From Streptomyces sp. NBC_00461 (GTDB lineage: Bacteria > Actinomycetota > Actinomycetes > Streptomycetales > Streptomycetaceae): DNA of 64,000 bases. The notes under the pieces were generated by a model, which was not told the origin of the DNA, searched no databases, and saw only the letters and a list, made by a program, of their open reading frames with translations. Below are positions 44,128 through 55,831 of the stretch, in pieces (position 1 is the stretch's first letter; every line of letters begins with the position of its first letter). The stretch lies in contig NZ_CP107902.1 of assembly GCF_036013935.1 (NCBI RefSeq), positions 5,675,001 through 5,739,000 of the forward strand, in the 5' to 3' direction. A program made the position numbers and the translations under genes.

Positions 44128-44399
44128 GCGGTACCGCCCTCTCGCGCAGTGCTCGCTTCCTCTTGAGCGGTGGTCGCTTCGGAGGCGGTCTCCGGGGCCC
44201 GTGGTGGGGTGCGGTGGCGGTGGCTGGTGTCGCACCAGGGGAAGAGCCGGCTGCGACGGCAGGTGCAGACGGCGACCGTGAAGCGGTCGGACACCGTCAC
44301 CTCGCCGTTCTCGCCGACCACTTCGACCGGCCCCTCGATCAGCAGGGGCCCGTCCCGCTGGACGCGGATCCGGCGCGGGCGTTCAGGCGTGTTCGGCAC
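44124..44399 (-). CDS. CDGSH iron-sulfur domain protein
   Basis: A 91-residue protein. The 2Fe-2S site is CTCRRSRLFPWCDTSH, that is three Cys and one His in the CDGSH order. The N-terminal strands (RIRVQRDGPLLIEGPVEVVG) fit the family; the last ~30 residues are Ala/Glu/Thr-rich. Such clusters carry single electrons. It overlaps the methyltransferase gene by 17 bases and the diiron gene by 4, so it may be its electron donor (inference). Confidence 0.9.
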   Translation of the reverse strand: MPNTPERPRRIRVQRDGPLLIEGPVEVVGENGEVTVSDRFTVAVCTCRRSRLFPWCDTSHRHRTPPRAPETASEATTAQEEASTAREGGTA

Positions 44400-45060
44400 G
44401 GATCACCACCAGCTCCTCCGTCGTACCGTCGTCCGTCAGCCCCCGCTCGCGCAGCCAGCCGAGCCGCGAGTGCAGCACACGGCCGTAGGGGACCCGGAAC
44501 CGGTCGGCCACGTCCCCGCGCAGGCCTGCCCCCGCCAGGCGGGCCAATGTGGCGTCCACGCCGCACAGGTCCGACTGCACGATCAGCAGCGTCCCCGTCG
44601 GCCGCAGGACCCTCGGCGCGCTGTCGCAGACGCGGTCGATCAGCAGGCGGCCGTCCGGACCGGCGTCCCAGGCGCGGGCGATTCCCCGGGGCGGCGCATG
44701 GCCCGGAGCGGGCACGTACGGCGGGTTCGCGAGCACCAGGTCGAAACGGCGGCCGGGAATCCCCGACGTCAGGTCGCCGTGGCGTACGCGCAGGGTCTGT
44801 CCGTTCAGCAGGGCGTTGAACCAGGCGACCGCGATCGCCCGCCAGGAGATGTCGACCGCGGTGACCCGGCCGCCGAGCCGCGCCGCCTCCACCGCGAGCA
44901 CCCCGCTGCCGGTGCCCAGGTCCAGTACGTCCGTCCGTGCCGTGATCGACTCACGGCGCAGGGCCCGCCCCAGAAGCCGCGTGTCGGCCTGCGGGCGATA
45001 GACACCCCGGGGAACCCAGTAGCGCAGCGGGGCGGCGGCGATCGAGCATTCGGCTGCCAT
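44383..45060 (-). CDS. HemK/PrmC-like class I methyltransferase
   Basis: A 225-residue methyltransferase. LRYWVPRGVYRPQADTRLLG is the N-terminal pattern of the HemK2/Mtq2 group. The SAM site is VLDLGTGSGVLAVEAARLGG, and LVLANPPYVPAPG has the NPPY motif of enzymes that methylate amide or amine nitrogens. It lacks the N-terminal helical domain of true PrmC. It is the first gene of the operon with CDGSH and diiron proteins, suggesting N-methylation of a small molecule or protein. ATG 45060 is preferred. Confidence 0.85.
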   Translation of the reverse strand: MAAECSIAAAPLRYWVPRGVYRPQADTRLLGRALRRESITARTDVLDLGTGSGVLAVEAARLGGRVTAVDISWRAIAVAWFNALLNGQTLRVRHGDLTSGIPGRRFDLVLANPPYVPAPGHAPPRGIARAWDAGPDGRLLIDRVCDSAPRVLRPTGTLLIVQSDLCGVDATLARLAGAGLRGDVADRFRVPYGRVLHSRLGWLRERGLTDDGTTEELVVIRAEHA

Positions 45061-45329
45061 GGACGTCACCGCTGCCCCGACGCCGTCGGTGACTGTGCCG
45101 ACGGAGCCGGGGCGAGGTCGTGGGGGTTGTCGCGGGCCGGTGTTCGGGTGGTGGAGGGCTCGGGGAACCTCTTGAGCGTGGGGTTGCTGACGTGCGCCTT
45201 CACGGTGGCTCCGAGGTCGGGGAGGGGACGGGCGGCGCTGCCCGGCTACGAGCCGGCAGCCTCCCACGGGTACCCCTGGGCCGCAGACGTAACGAGCGGC
45301 GGGTGCCGGTCTCGGGCCGGGCGTGCGAG

Positions 45330-45542
45330 GCCATGGCTGGTCGGTGGGCGCGGATCGAGGCGTTGCTGCCACACCGGACGCCGAAGCGTGGCGGCCGGTG
45401 GTGGGATCACCGCCAGGTGATCGACGCGATCGCCTGGAAGTTCCGCACCGGCTCGCCGCGCGGCTCGAAGCGCCCGGCGAGCGTGCCGTTGGCGCTGTCG
45501 GCGGACGCCTGGAGGCAGTTCACGGAGTTCGCCGCGCGCTGA
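45330..45542 (+). pseudogene. IS5-family transposase fragment joined to a DUF397-like tail
   Basis: One frame reads AGRWARIEALLPHRTPKRGG, then RWWDHRQVIDAIAWKFRTG, the N-terminal start of IS5-family (DUF4096) transposases. After that it changes abruptly into KRPASVPLALSADAWRQFTE and FAAR, which looks like the end of a DUF397 protein. No catalytic part remains. It overlaps the end of the MFS gene by about 20 bases. Confidence 0.65.
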
Positions 45543-46920
45543 GGTCGGGGCGCTGCTGCGGCGCAGGCGTGGGTGCGGGCGTCGGCCGGGACCTCGCCAG
45601 CCACAGGCCGGTGCACACCGCGGTGGCCAGGGTGACGGCTCCGGCCACGGCGAAGGCGCTGTCGAGACCGGCCTCGAAGGAGGCGCCGCCGGACTGCCGG
45701 GCGCGGACCACGGCCCCGAGCACCGCCACACCGAGCACCGCGCCGATCTGTCGCGTGGTGCTGCTGATGCCCGAAGCGAGGCCGCCCTCCTGCGGGTCGA
45801 CCGCCTGGATGGCGGCGCCGGTCAGCGGGGACATGGTCAGGGCGAAGCCGACGCCGACCGTGGCGAGCCGCCACCACACGTTCGCGTAACCGGTGTCGGC
45901 GTGCACCCCGCCCAGCGCGAGGAGCCCGAGCCCGGCCGACGCCAGGCCGCCGGTGACGACGGACCGGTAGCCGTACCTGGCGGCGAGGCGGCCCGCGAAG
46001 GGGCTGACGACGACCATGGCGAGGGTCGCGGGCAGGGTCTGCAGTCCGGCCCGCAGGATCGAGCTGCCCTGGACGTACACGAAGAACTGAGAGAAGAAGA
46101 ACGACGAGCCCATGAGCGCGAACCCCACCACGATCATGGCGGAGTTGGAGACGGTGAACAGCCGCCGGCGGAACAGGCCCGGTGGCAGCATCGGTGCGGG
46201 GTGCCGCCGCTCTACGGCGACGAACGCGGCGAGGAGGACGGCCGCCGCGGCGAAGCCACCGAGGATCACCGGTGAGGTCCAGCCGCGCGAGCCGCCTTCG
46301 ATCAGGGCGTAGGCCAGGGTGCCGACCCCGAGGACGGACAGGATCGTGCCCGGGATGTCGAGTGCGCGGGCGTCCGGGTTGCGGGACTCCTCCAGGACGC
46401 GCCGGCCGGCCACCAGCAGGACCACGCCGATGGGCACGTTGACCAGGAAGATCGCGGGCCAGCCGAACGCCTGCGCCAGGACGCCTCCGGCCACGGGCCC
46501 GGCGGCCAGGCCGATGCCGCTGAGCCCTGCCCACAGCCCGATCGCCCTGACCCGTTCCTGCGGGGCGGGATGCGCGGCCACCAGGAGTGCGAGCGAGGCG
46601 GGGCTGAGGGCCGCGGCCCCGACCCCCTGGAGCACCCGCCCGGCCACCAGCCAGCCGACCGAGGGGGCGACGCTGCACAGCACGGACGCGGCGGTGAACA
46701 CGGCGACACCGCTCAGGTACACGCGCTTGCGGCCGAAGCGGTCGGCGAAGACTCCGCCGGACAGCAGCAGCATGGCGACCAGCAGGACGTAGGCGTCGAC
46801 GATCCATTGCAGGCCGGTCAGTCCCGCGTCCAGGCGGTGCTGCATGTCGGGCAGTGCCGCGCCGACGATCGTGTTGTCGAGCAGCACCATGAACTGCCCC
46901 AGGCAGGTCACCACGAGCAT
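45520..46920 (-). CDS. MFS drug-efflux transporter, DHA2 family
   Basis: A 466-residue transporter with about 14 membrane helices. Motifs are FMVLLDNTIVGAALPDMQ (D1), GGVFADRFGRKRVYLSGV (A), and GLSGIGLAAGPVAGGVLAQA (C). It most resembles EmrB/QacA-type pumps. Start at ATG 46920 is chosen because GAGGGGG is six bases before it. The frame is open to 46956. It is divergent from a TetR gene and the spacer holds repeated TAAAGCAGCC boxes, so a self-contained efflux switch is likely. Confidence 0.88.
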   Translation of the reverse strand: MLVVTCLGQFMVLLDNTIVGAALPDMQHRLDAGLTGLQWIVDAYVLLVAMLLLSGGVFADRFGRKRVYLSGVAVFTAASVLCSVAPSVGWLVAGRVLQGVGAAALSPASLALLVAAHPAPQERVRAIGLWAGLSGIGLAAGPVAGGVLAQAFGWPAIFLVNVPIGVVLLVAGRRVLEESRNPDARALDIPGTILSVLGVGTLAYALIEGGSRGWTSPVILGGFAAAAVLLAAFVAVERRHPAPMLPPGLFRRRLFTVSNSAMIVVGFALMGSSFFFSQFFVYVQGSSILRAGLQTLPATLAMVVVSPFAGRLAARYGYRSVVTGGLASAGLGLLALGGVHADTGYANVWWRLATVGVGFALTMSPLTGAAIQAVDPQEGGLASGISSTTRQIGAVLGVAVLGAVVRARQSGGASFEAGLDSAFAVAGAVTLATAVCTGLWLARSRPTPAPTPAPQQRPDLSARRTP

Positions 46921-46935
46921 GACGTCCCCCTCATC

Positions 46936-47008
46936 TAAAGCAGCCAGCAGCTGCATTAAGCAGACCGTAGAGCGGTTGGGCACGCAAACGCAAGTGCGGG
47001 CTGCTTTA
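46936..47008. promoter_or_regulatory. TetR operator boxes in the MFS/TetR spacer
   Basis: The decamer TAAAGCAGCC occurs at 46936-46945 and inverted (GGCTGCTTTA) at 46999-47008. A related TTAAGCAG lies at 46956-46963. The boxes lie between the two divergent start codons. Confidence 0.6.
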
Positions 47009-47019
47009 AGGTGGGAGGC

Positions 47020-47589
47020 ATGGACGAGCAACAGCGCACCCGGCGGCCCGGCGGACGCAGCGCCCGGGTCGGCGCGGCCGTGCATCAGGCCGTCACTGAC
47101 CTGGTGGGCGAACGCGGGTACGGCGGATTCACCGTCAGCGAGGTCGCGGCCCGCGCGGGCGTCGCCGACACCACCGTCTACCGGCGCTGGGGCAGCCTCG
47201 AAGCGCTGCTCACCGACGTGACGCTGACCCGCCTCAACGCGCGGTCACCGATGCCCGACACCGGGGACCTGGTCGGCGACCTGCGCACCTACGCGGCCGC
47301 CGTGGCCCGCGAGATCACCGGACCCGACGGTCTGGCCGTGCTCCGCCTGGCCGTCGTCCTGTCCCGCTCCGGACCCGAGGGCCTGCGCCTGCGCGACGGC
47401 TTCCTCGCCGAACGCGCCCGGCAGTTGCAGTCCATGCTCGACCGGGCGCGCGAGCGCGGGGAGCGGCCCCCCGACGCGCTGGCCGTCCTCGACCACGTCA
47501 TGGCCCCGATGTACATCCGCGTCCTGTTCGGCGCGGGCCCGCTCACCGCGGAGTACGTGGACGGCCTGGTCGACCGGCTGCTGCGCTGA
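47020..47589 (+). CDS. TetR-family transcriptional regulator
   Basis: A 189-residue regulator. The N-terminal helix-turn-helix is VTDLVGERGYGGFTVSEVAA, then RAGVADTTVYRRWGSLEALL. The C-terminal ligand domain is of the TetR_C type (DGLAVLRLAVVLSRSGPEGL). It is divergent from the MFS pump and most likely represses it. An upstream GTG at 47011 is possible. Confidence 0.92.
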   Translation: MDEQQRTRRPGGRSARVGAAVHQAVTDLVGERGYGGFTVSEVAARAGVADTTVYRRWGSLEALLTDVTLTRLNARSPMPDTGDLVGDLRTYAAAVAREITGPDGLAVLRLAVVLSRSGPEGLRLRDGFLAERARQLQSMLDRARERGERPPDALAVLDHVMAPMYIRVLFGAGPLTAEYVDGLVDRLLR

Positions 47590-47714
47590 CCGTCAGGCGG
47601 CCGGACCGCTGTCGTTCTGCAGCTGCGCCACCGTCTCCGAGGCCCCGGGCTGCCTGACGGCCCCTCTCCGCCACCACAAAGGGCGAGGCCCGAAGACCCC
47701 GCCCGCTACCAGCG

Positions 47715-47801
47715 AAAACCCCAGCTCACAGCCGAACAAGGCAATACGGCTGATGCCCCGCCTCATGCAACCTGTGGCTGAAGTCCTGCCACTCGTGCAG
47801 C
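47715..47801 (-). pseudogene. Duplicated 3' end of the gene at 52608
   Basis: About 87 bases repeat, in the same orientation, the last part of the conserved gene that ends at 52608. On the minus strand both encode HEWQDFSHRLHEAGHQPYCL near the end, with different final residues. Bases agree in about four of five positions. The rest of the gene is absent. The copies flank the sigma/xylanase unit. The surrounding stretch 47590-48079 holds nothing else I can name. Confidence 0.75.
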
Positions 47802-48079
47802 GAATGGGAGGGGCGGGGTGCTGACCTGGGGTTTCTTGGTGAAAAGTGCGTTGACCTGAATCGGCCGTCCACGAAGTGGCCGCCGGCTACCCGAACGTAC
47901 CCAGATGATCTGTGGGAGTCGGCCATGCAACACCACCGACAAGCCCACAACGCGCGGTGCCGGCCCTTCAGGTCGGCGGGGGCCGGTCCTGTGACTCAAG
48001 GCGCAGGCTCTGGCCGCATACTTTTGCCGGCGTTATGGTGCGCCGTACTTGGCGGATCGCTCCTCTGAGCGAGGTGGGA

Positions 48080-49672
48080 ATGAGGCTCATGGGTGCGGAC
48101 CACACGGGGCTGGTTGTCGCGGCGCAGGCCGGTGACGATCGGGCTCGCGAGGAGCTGATCGCCGCGTACCTGCCGTTGCTCTACAACATCGTCGGGCGAG
48201 CCCTGAGCGGACATGCCGACGTCGACGACGTCGTCCAGGAAACCCTGCTGCGCGTGGTGCGCGACCTGCCTGCCCTGCGTGCCCCGGACAGCTTCCGGTC
48301 CTGGCTGGTGTCGATCACGCTCCGCCAGATCAGTAACCACCGGCACCGGCAACGCGCCTTCGTCGACCGGACCACGGTCATCGACGAGGCACACCACGTA
48401 CCGGACGCCGGAGCCGTACCCGAGGACATGACGATCCTGCGTCTGCATGTGTCGGACGAGCGCCGTCAGGTCGTCGAAGCGGGCCGGTGGCTCGACCCGG
48501 ACCATCGGGTGCTGCTCTCGCTGTGGTGGCAGGAGTGCGCCGGCTCGGTGAGCCGTGACGACATCGCCGCCGCGACGGGGCTCACGGTCGCCCACGCCGG
48601 AGTGAGCCTGCAGCGCATGCGCGAGCAGCTGGAACTGAGCCGGACGATCGTCGCCGCGCTGGCGGCCGAGCCGCGCTGTCCGGGGTTGGACGAGACCGTC
48701 GTCGGCTGGGACGGCCGCCGTACGTCGGTGTGGCGCAAGCGGATCGCGCGGCACACCCGCGACTGCCCGGTCTGCACGGCGACGACGACACAACGGGCGT
48801 CGGCCGACCTCCTGCTGCTCAGCCTCGCGCCGCTGGCCGTCCCGGCCGCTCTCGTCGCCGCGCTGGCCGCCAAGGGTCTGGTGTCGGGTACGGCCATGAG
48901 CGCCGCCGGGCTGGCCACGGCACACGTCGGTGTCGGCGTCGGTACCGCGGCGGCGTCGGGGGCAGGGGTTGGAGCAGGGGCTGGGGCTGGGGCAGGTGGT
49001 CTGCACAGCTCGCTGATCGGGAAACTCTCCGCGATGACCGCTCATCCGCTGGTGGGCCTCACCACCGGCGCGGTGCTCATCGCCGGGACCGCCACCTACG
49101 CGGCCTGGCCCGAACCGGCGCACCGGGTGCCCGGTGTCACCGCCGCTCCCACGGCCGGCGATCCCACGCCGATCCCGTTGCGAAACAGCACGCCGGCCAG
49201 ACCGTCCCCGGTGAGTCCGTCCGCCGTGGCGGGCACTGTCCCGCTGGGCGTGCGGTCACTGGAGTCCGTGGACGAGCCCGCCCTGTACCTCACGTATGCC
49301 GGCGACTTCGCGACGCTCGGCCGGGTCTCCGCGTCCAGCGGCGCGCAGAGCCGGCAGCGGGTCACCTTCACGGTCGTCCGGGGGCTGGCCGACACACGGT
49401 GCGTCACCTTCCGCGCCGCCGACGGCCGCTATCTGCGCCATCGTGACCTGCGGCTACGGCTGAGCGGCAACGACGGCAGCGAACTGTTCCGGGAAGACGC
49501 CACCTTCTGTCCGCGCCCCGGGCTGGTCGCCGGGTCCGTGACCCTGCACGCGCACAACTATCCCGGATCGGTCCTCCGCCACCGCGACGGCGGCATCTGG
49601 CTGGATGGCTTCGACGGCACTCGGGCCTTCGCCGGCCAGGCTTCCTTCATCATGCGCGGGGCCTGGGCCTGA
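48080..49672 (+). CDS. ECF sigma factor fused to zinc site, membrane helices and AbfB/CBM42 domain
   Basis: A 530-residue one-piece sensor and regulator. Sigma region 2 is at ~10-92 (LYNIVGRALSGHADVDDVVQ, ETLLRVVRDLP) and region 4 at ~135-190 (DDIAAATGLTVAHAGVSLQR). A zinc-finger anti-sigma-like motif follows, HTRDCPVC (His225, Cys229, Cys232). Hydrophobic segments are at ~243-265 and ~322-343. The outer part, ~395-530, is an AbfB domain (ALYLTYAGDFATLGRVSAS, VTFRAADGRYLRHRD, HAHNYPGSVLRHRDGG), which in arabinofuranosidases binds arabinose side chains. Neighbour: a xylanase-arabinofuranosidase gene in the same direction. I infer that arabinoxylan binding outside frees or activates sigma inside. 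ATG 48080 follows AGGTGGGA; 48035 is possible. No separate anti-sigma gene is seen. Confidence 0.88.
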   Translation: MRLMGADHTGLVVAAQAGDDRAREELIAAYLPLLYNIVGRALSGHADVDDVVQETLLRVVRDLPALRAPDSFRSWLVSITLRQISNHRHRQRAFVDRTTVIDEAHHVPDAGAVPEDMTILRLHVSDERRQVVEAGRWLDPDHRVLLSLWWQECAGSVSRDDIAAATGLTVAHAGVSLQRMREQLELSRTIVAALAAEPRCPGLDETVVGWDGRRTSVWRKRIARHTRDCPVCTATTTQRASADLLLLSLAPLAVPAALVAALAAKGLVSGTAMSAAGLATAHVGVGVGTAAASGAGVGAGAGAGAGGLHSSLIGKLSAMTAHPLVGLTTGAVLIAGTATYAAWPEPAHRVPGVTAAPTAGDPTPIPLRNSTPARPSPVSPSAVAGTVPLGVRSLESVDEPALYLTYAGDFATLGRVSASSGAQSRQRVTFTVVRGLADTRCVTFRAADGRYLRHRDLRLRLSGNDGSELFREDATFCPRPGLVAGSVTLHAHNYPGSVLRHRDGGIWLDGFDGTRAFAGQASFIMRGAWA

Positions 49673-49698
49673 GAACCGCTCCCTGAGCGCCGTTCTCA
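49670..49698. terminator. Weak hairpin after the sigma gene
   Basis: GAGAACCGCTC and GAGCGCCGTTCTC form an imperfect stem directly behind the stop. It may end or attenuate transcription into the xylanase gene. Confidence 0.4.
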
Positions 49699-52392
<2,694 letters not shown>

Positions 52393-52416
52393 CCTGCTGA
52401 CCGATACTCACCGCCT

Positions 52417-52457
52417 AGAGGAACCTCAGCCGTGCGTCGGCTGGGGTTCCTCTCTTT
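52417..52457. terminator. Xylanase gene terminator
   Basis: AGAGGAACCTCAGCCG pairs with CGGCTGGGGTTCCTCT around loop TGCGT (one mismatch) and is followed by CTTT. Confidence 0.8.
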
Positions 52458-52607
52458 CGTGGACGTTCATCGTGGGCACGGACCGAAGCACTACGACGCC
52501 ACAGCGGGCACCGGGCCTTGGCGATCCGGTCCAACTGCGGCTCGTCCAGCCCGGCCAGGGCGCGGCGTGCGGTGGAGTCCGAGGCCGCAAGTGCATGAAA
52601 CCCCAGC

Positions 52608-53039
52608 TCAGGGCCACACCAGGCAGTACGGCTGATGCCCGGCCTCATGAAGCCGGTGCGAGAAGTCCTGCCACTCGTGCAGCAGTTGGTAGACGTTGAA
52701 CGCGTCGCGCGGGCCGCCCCGGTCCGGGACCGTCGACCAGATGAAGGCCGCCGCGCCCACGGCTTCCTCGCCTATGCCGCGCAGGGGGTCGACGACCGTC
52801 ATGGGGAGCTTGACCACCGCGTAGTCGGGGTGCAGGACGACCAGTTCCAGCGGCGGCACCTTGTTCAACGGCACGCCTTCGATGCCCGTCAGCACCATCG
52901 CCGCCATCGTCTCCGGTTTGATCTTGGTGAACATGCCGTTCATGCCGAGCTCGTCGCCGCCGAGTTCCTCGGGGCGCATCGAGATCGGGACGCGGGCCGC
53001 GGTCGCGCCGTCCGGCGCGCCGAAGTACTTGTACGTCAC
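52608..53039 (-). CDS. Conserved hypothetical protein
   Basis: A 143-residue protein that I do not recognise as a named family. It starts VTYKYFGAPDGATAARVPIS; the middle has VPPLELVVLHPDYAVVKLPM, and the end is HEWQDFSHRLHEAGHQPYCL then VWP. It has no signal peptide or membrane helix. GTG 53039 follows GGGTGGGGG; a longer frame to 53243 is less likely because that part is low-complexity. It lies beside hemL, divergent from it. A stray copy of its 3' end lies 4.9 kb upstream at 47715. Confidence 0.65.
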   Translation of the reverse strand: MTYKYFGAPDGATAARVPISMRPEELGGDELGMNGMFTKIKPETMAAMVLTGIEGVPLNKVPPLELVVLHPDYAVVKLPMTVVDPLRGIGEEAVGAAAFIWSTVPDRGGPRDAFNVYQLLHEWQDFSHRLHEAGHQPYCLVWP

Positions 53040-53581
53040 CCCCACCCGACCACCATTCCTGCTCCCCGCCCGGAGCGGCTCGCCCCGCCGGTCGATCCGC
53101 CGGTCGATCCGCTCGGGCTCAATCGGTACACCCTGCGCCTGACGGGCTTCGGCCTCCTCCGCCTCGCGTCGGTGCTTTCCCCGCCGGGCACGTCGAGGAC
53201 CCAGGTCGTCAGTCCCCTCGCCCAGTCCGCCACCGCGATGCATATCTCCACCCGACTGCTTTTCTAGGATGCGTGGCCCCCGCCGCGCAACCCGATCATC
53301 GTGTCAGTGACCTCCCCCACGGCCGCCCGCCGAAACGTGCGCTGAAACACCTGTCCGCAGGATCTTCGCAGCCTCTGAACAAGCCTCCGTACACCTATAC
53401 GTACGCCAGGGCCGTTTGAGCTGTGTGTATCAGATCTCAGTTTCGCAGATCGCGCGAGGGGGCGACTGTCTCTCGGGTCAGCAGCAGCGCTCGCTGCCGC
53501 CCGCTCACCCTGGCCTACCCTGAGGATGTCCCTTGCAACCGGAGCCGGGTAAGTCGGAGAAGGTCGGAGAAGTCGCAGGTC
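53040..53581. other. Long spacer before hemL
   Basis: About 540 bases without a convincing gene. It holds a 12-base tandem repeat, CGCCGGTCGATC twice near 53086-53110, and presumably the hemL promoter. I see no Rex site here. Confidence 0.4.
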
Positions 53582-54901
53582 ATGAGCGAACTGCCATATT
53601 CATATGAAGCGCCTGTCTCGCAGGCACTGTTCGACCGGGCCGCGGCCGTCACGCCCGGCGGCGTGAACTCCCCGGTGCGAGCCTTCCGTGCCGTGGGCGG
53701 TACGCCCCGGTTCATGGTGTCGGGTACGGGTCCGTATCTGACGGACGCGGACGGGCGGGAGTACGTCGACCTGGTGTGTTCCTGGGGTCCGATGATCCTC
53801 GGGCACTCCCGCCCGGAGGTCGTCGCGGCCGTTCAGGACGCCGTCTCGCGCGGTACCTCCTTCGGGACGCCCGGCGAGGGCGAGGTCGCCCTCGCCGAGG
53901 AGATGGTCGGGCGGATCGAGCCCCTTGAGCAGGTGCGGCTCGTGTCCAGCGGGACCGAGGCGACCATGAGCGCCATCCGGCTCGCCCGCGGGTTCACGCG
54001 ACGCACCAAGGTGATCAAGTTCGCCGGGTGTTATCACGGTCACGTCGACTCGCTGCTGGCCGCGGCGGGCAGCGGTGTGGCCACCTTCGCGCTGCCCGAC
54101 ACCCCCGGCGTCACCGGCGCCCAGGCCGGCGACACCATCGTCCTTCCCTACAACGACCTGGAGGCCGTCCACGAGGCCTTCCACCGGCACCCCGGTGAGA
54201 TCGCCTGTGTGATCACCGAGGCCTCGCCCGGGAACATGGGCGTCGTACCGCCGCAGCCCGGTTTCAACCAGGGGCTGAAGGACGCCTGCTCGAAGAACGG
54301 CGCGCTCTTCATCTCCGATGAGGTCATGACAGGTTTCCGGACCAGCCGTGCCGGGTGGTTCGGGATCGACGGGGTCAGGCCCGACCTGATGACCTTCGGG
54401 AAGGTGATGGGGGGTGGCTTCCCGGCCGCCGCCTTCGGTGGTCGCGCCGACGTGATGGCGCACCTCGCGCCCGCCGGGCCCGTGTACCAGGCCGGCACCC
54501 TCTCCGGGAACCCGGTCGCCACCGCGGCCGGCCTCGCCCAGCTGCGGCTCCTCGACGACGCCGCCTACGACAAGGTCGACGCGGTGTCGGAGGCCGTCCG
54601 TTCGCTTGTCACCGAGGCACTCACCAAGGAGGGCGTCGCGCACCGGACGCAGAACGCCTCCAACATGTTCTCCGTCTTCTTCACGGACCGTGAGGTCCGC
54701 GACTACGAGGACGCCAAGAAGCAGGAGTCCTTCCGCTACACCGCGTTCTTCCACTCGATGCTGGCGCAGGGCGTCTATCTGCCGCCCTCGTCCTTCGAGT
54801 CCTGGTTCGTGTCCACGGCCCACGACGAACAGGCCGTACAGCGCATCGCCGACGCCCTTCCGGCGGCGGCCCGAGCGGCGGCGGAGGCCACGGCAGCATG
54901 A
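53582..54901 (+). CDS. hemL: Glutamate-1-semialdehyde 2,1-aminomutase
   Basis: A 439-residue PLP enzyme that turns the HemA product into 5-aminolevulinate. Family features: [62 protein letters not shown], and the PLP lysine in [14 protein letters not shown]. Full length. ATG 53582 is chosen for known N-termini; the ribosome-binding site is weak. It stands apart from hemACDB in this window and heads a second cluster dealing with cytochrome maturation. Confidence 0.97.
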   Translation: MSELPYSYEAPVSQALFDRAAAVTPGGVNSPVRAFRAVGGTPRFMVSGTGPYLTDADGREYVDLVCSWGPMILGHSRPEVVAAVQDAVSRGTSFGTPGEGEVALAEEMVGRIEPLEQVRLVSSGTEATMSAIRLARGFTRRTKVIKFAGCYHGHVDSLLAAAGSGVATFALPDTPGVTGAQAGDTIVLPYNDLEAVHEAFHRHPGEIACVITEASPGNMGVVPPQPGFNQGLKDACSKNGALFISDEVMTGFRTSRAGWFGIDGVRPDLMTFGKVMGGGFPAAAFGGRADVMAHLAPAGPVYQAGTLSGNPVATAAGLAQLRLLDDAAYDKVDAVSEAVRSLVTEALTKEGVAHRTQNASNMFSVFFTDREVRDYEDAKKQESFRYTAFFHSMLAQGVYLPPSSFESWFVSTAHDEQAVQRIADALPAAARAAAEATAA

Positions 54902-55596
54902 GCGACAGCAACAACACGGCGGGCAGCGACATCACGGTCGTACACGTCATGCGGCACGGTGAGGTCGACAACCCGGACGGGGTGCTGTACGGGCGGCTCG
55001 CCGGGTACCACCTGTCCGAGCTCGGACGGCAGATGGCCGACCGGGTCGCCGAGCACCTCGCGCCCCGCGACATCACCTACGTCTGCGCCTCCCCGCTGGA
55101 GCGGGCCCAGGAGACGGCGACCCCGATCGCCAAGGCGCACGGGCTCGACCTCGCCACCGACGAGCGCCTCATCGAGGCCGACAACGTCTTCCAGGGCAAG
55201 ACCTTCGGGGTGGGCGACGGCGCGATGCGCAAGCCCGGGAACTGGAAGCACCTCGTCAACCCGTTCAAGCCGTCGTGGGGCGAGCCGTACGTCGACATCG
55301 TCGTACGGATGATGCGGGCGCTGGACGCCGCCAAGGACGAGGCGCGTGGGCACGAGGCCGTGCTGGTCAGTCATCAGCTGCCGATCTGGATCGTGCGGTC
55401 GTACGTCGAGAAGCGGCGGCTGTGGCACGACCCGCGCAAGCGGCAGTGCACGCTCGCCTCGCTGACGAGCTTCACGTACCAGGGCGACAAGCTCGTGTCC
55501 GTCGGCTACGGCGAGCCGGCCATCGACCTCGTGCCCGCCCATCTCCGGGCCGGTGCCAAGCCGGTGCAGGGGAAGTCGAAGGCCTTCGGTGCGTAG
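54898..55596 (+). CDS. Histidine phosphatase family protein
   Basis: A 232-residue phosphoglycerate-mutase-like phosphatase. The catalytic [12 protein letters not shown] has the RHG motif; [18 protein letters not shown] and [15 protein letters not shown] hold further active-site Arg and His. It overlaps hemL by ATGA. Substrate unknown, but the constant pairing with hemL and res genes in Streptomyces suggests a link with heme or cytochrome work. Confidence 0.92.
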   Translation: MSDSNNTAGSDITVVHVMRHGEVDNPDGVLYGRLAGYHLSELGRQMADRVAEHLAPRDITYVCASPLERAQETATPIAKAHGLDLATDERLIEADNVFQGKTFGVGDGAMRKPGNWKHLVNPFKPSWGEPYVDIVVRMMRALDAAKDEARGHEAVLVSHQLPIWIVRSYVEKRRLWHDPRKRQCTLASLTSFTYQGDKLVSVGYGEPAIDLVPAHLRAGAKPVQGKSKAFGA

Positions 55597-55597
55597 G

Positions 55598-55686
55598 AGT
55601 CCGTCCGCAAAGGAGTCCGCGTAGGAGTTCGTGCAGGAGTCCGTGTCGGCGTCGGAGTCCGCATCGGAACTCCGCGTCGAACCCTC
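55598..55686. repeat. Short tandem repeats after the phosphatase gene
   Basis: Five imperfect units of about GGAGTCCGTGC(A/G) follow the stop codon, ending in an inverted GGAACTCCGCG. They are non-coding. Confidence 0.65.
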
Positions 55687-55831
55687 GATTCCGGGGGGAT
55701 GGACATTCCTTTTGGGTTCCATGACGAGCTCGTGACGTTTGTTGCGAGATCGCCGTGATCGATGGGAACCTCCCCGTTCGTCATGTCCTCTGACCAAGTG
55801 ACAACCAGAGCACATGACGAATGGGGTTGGA

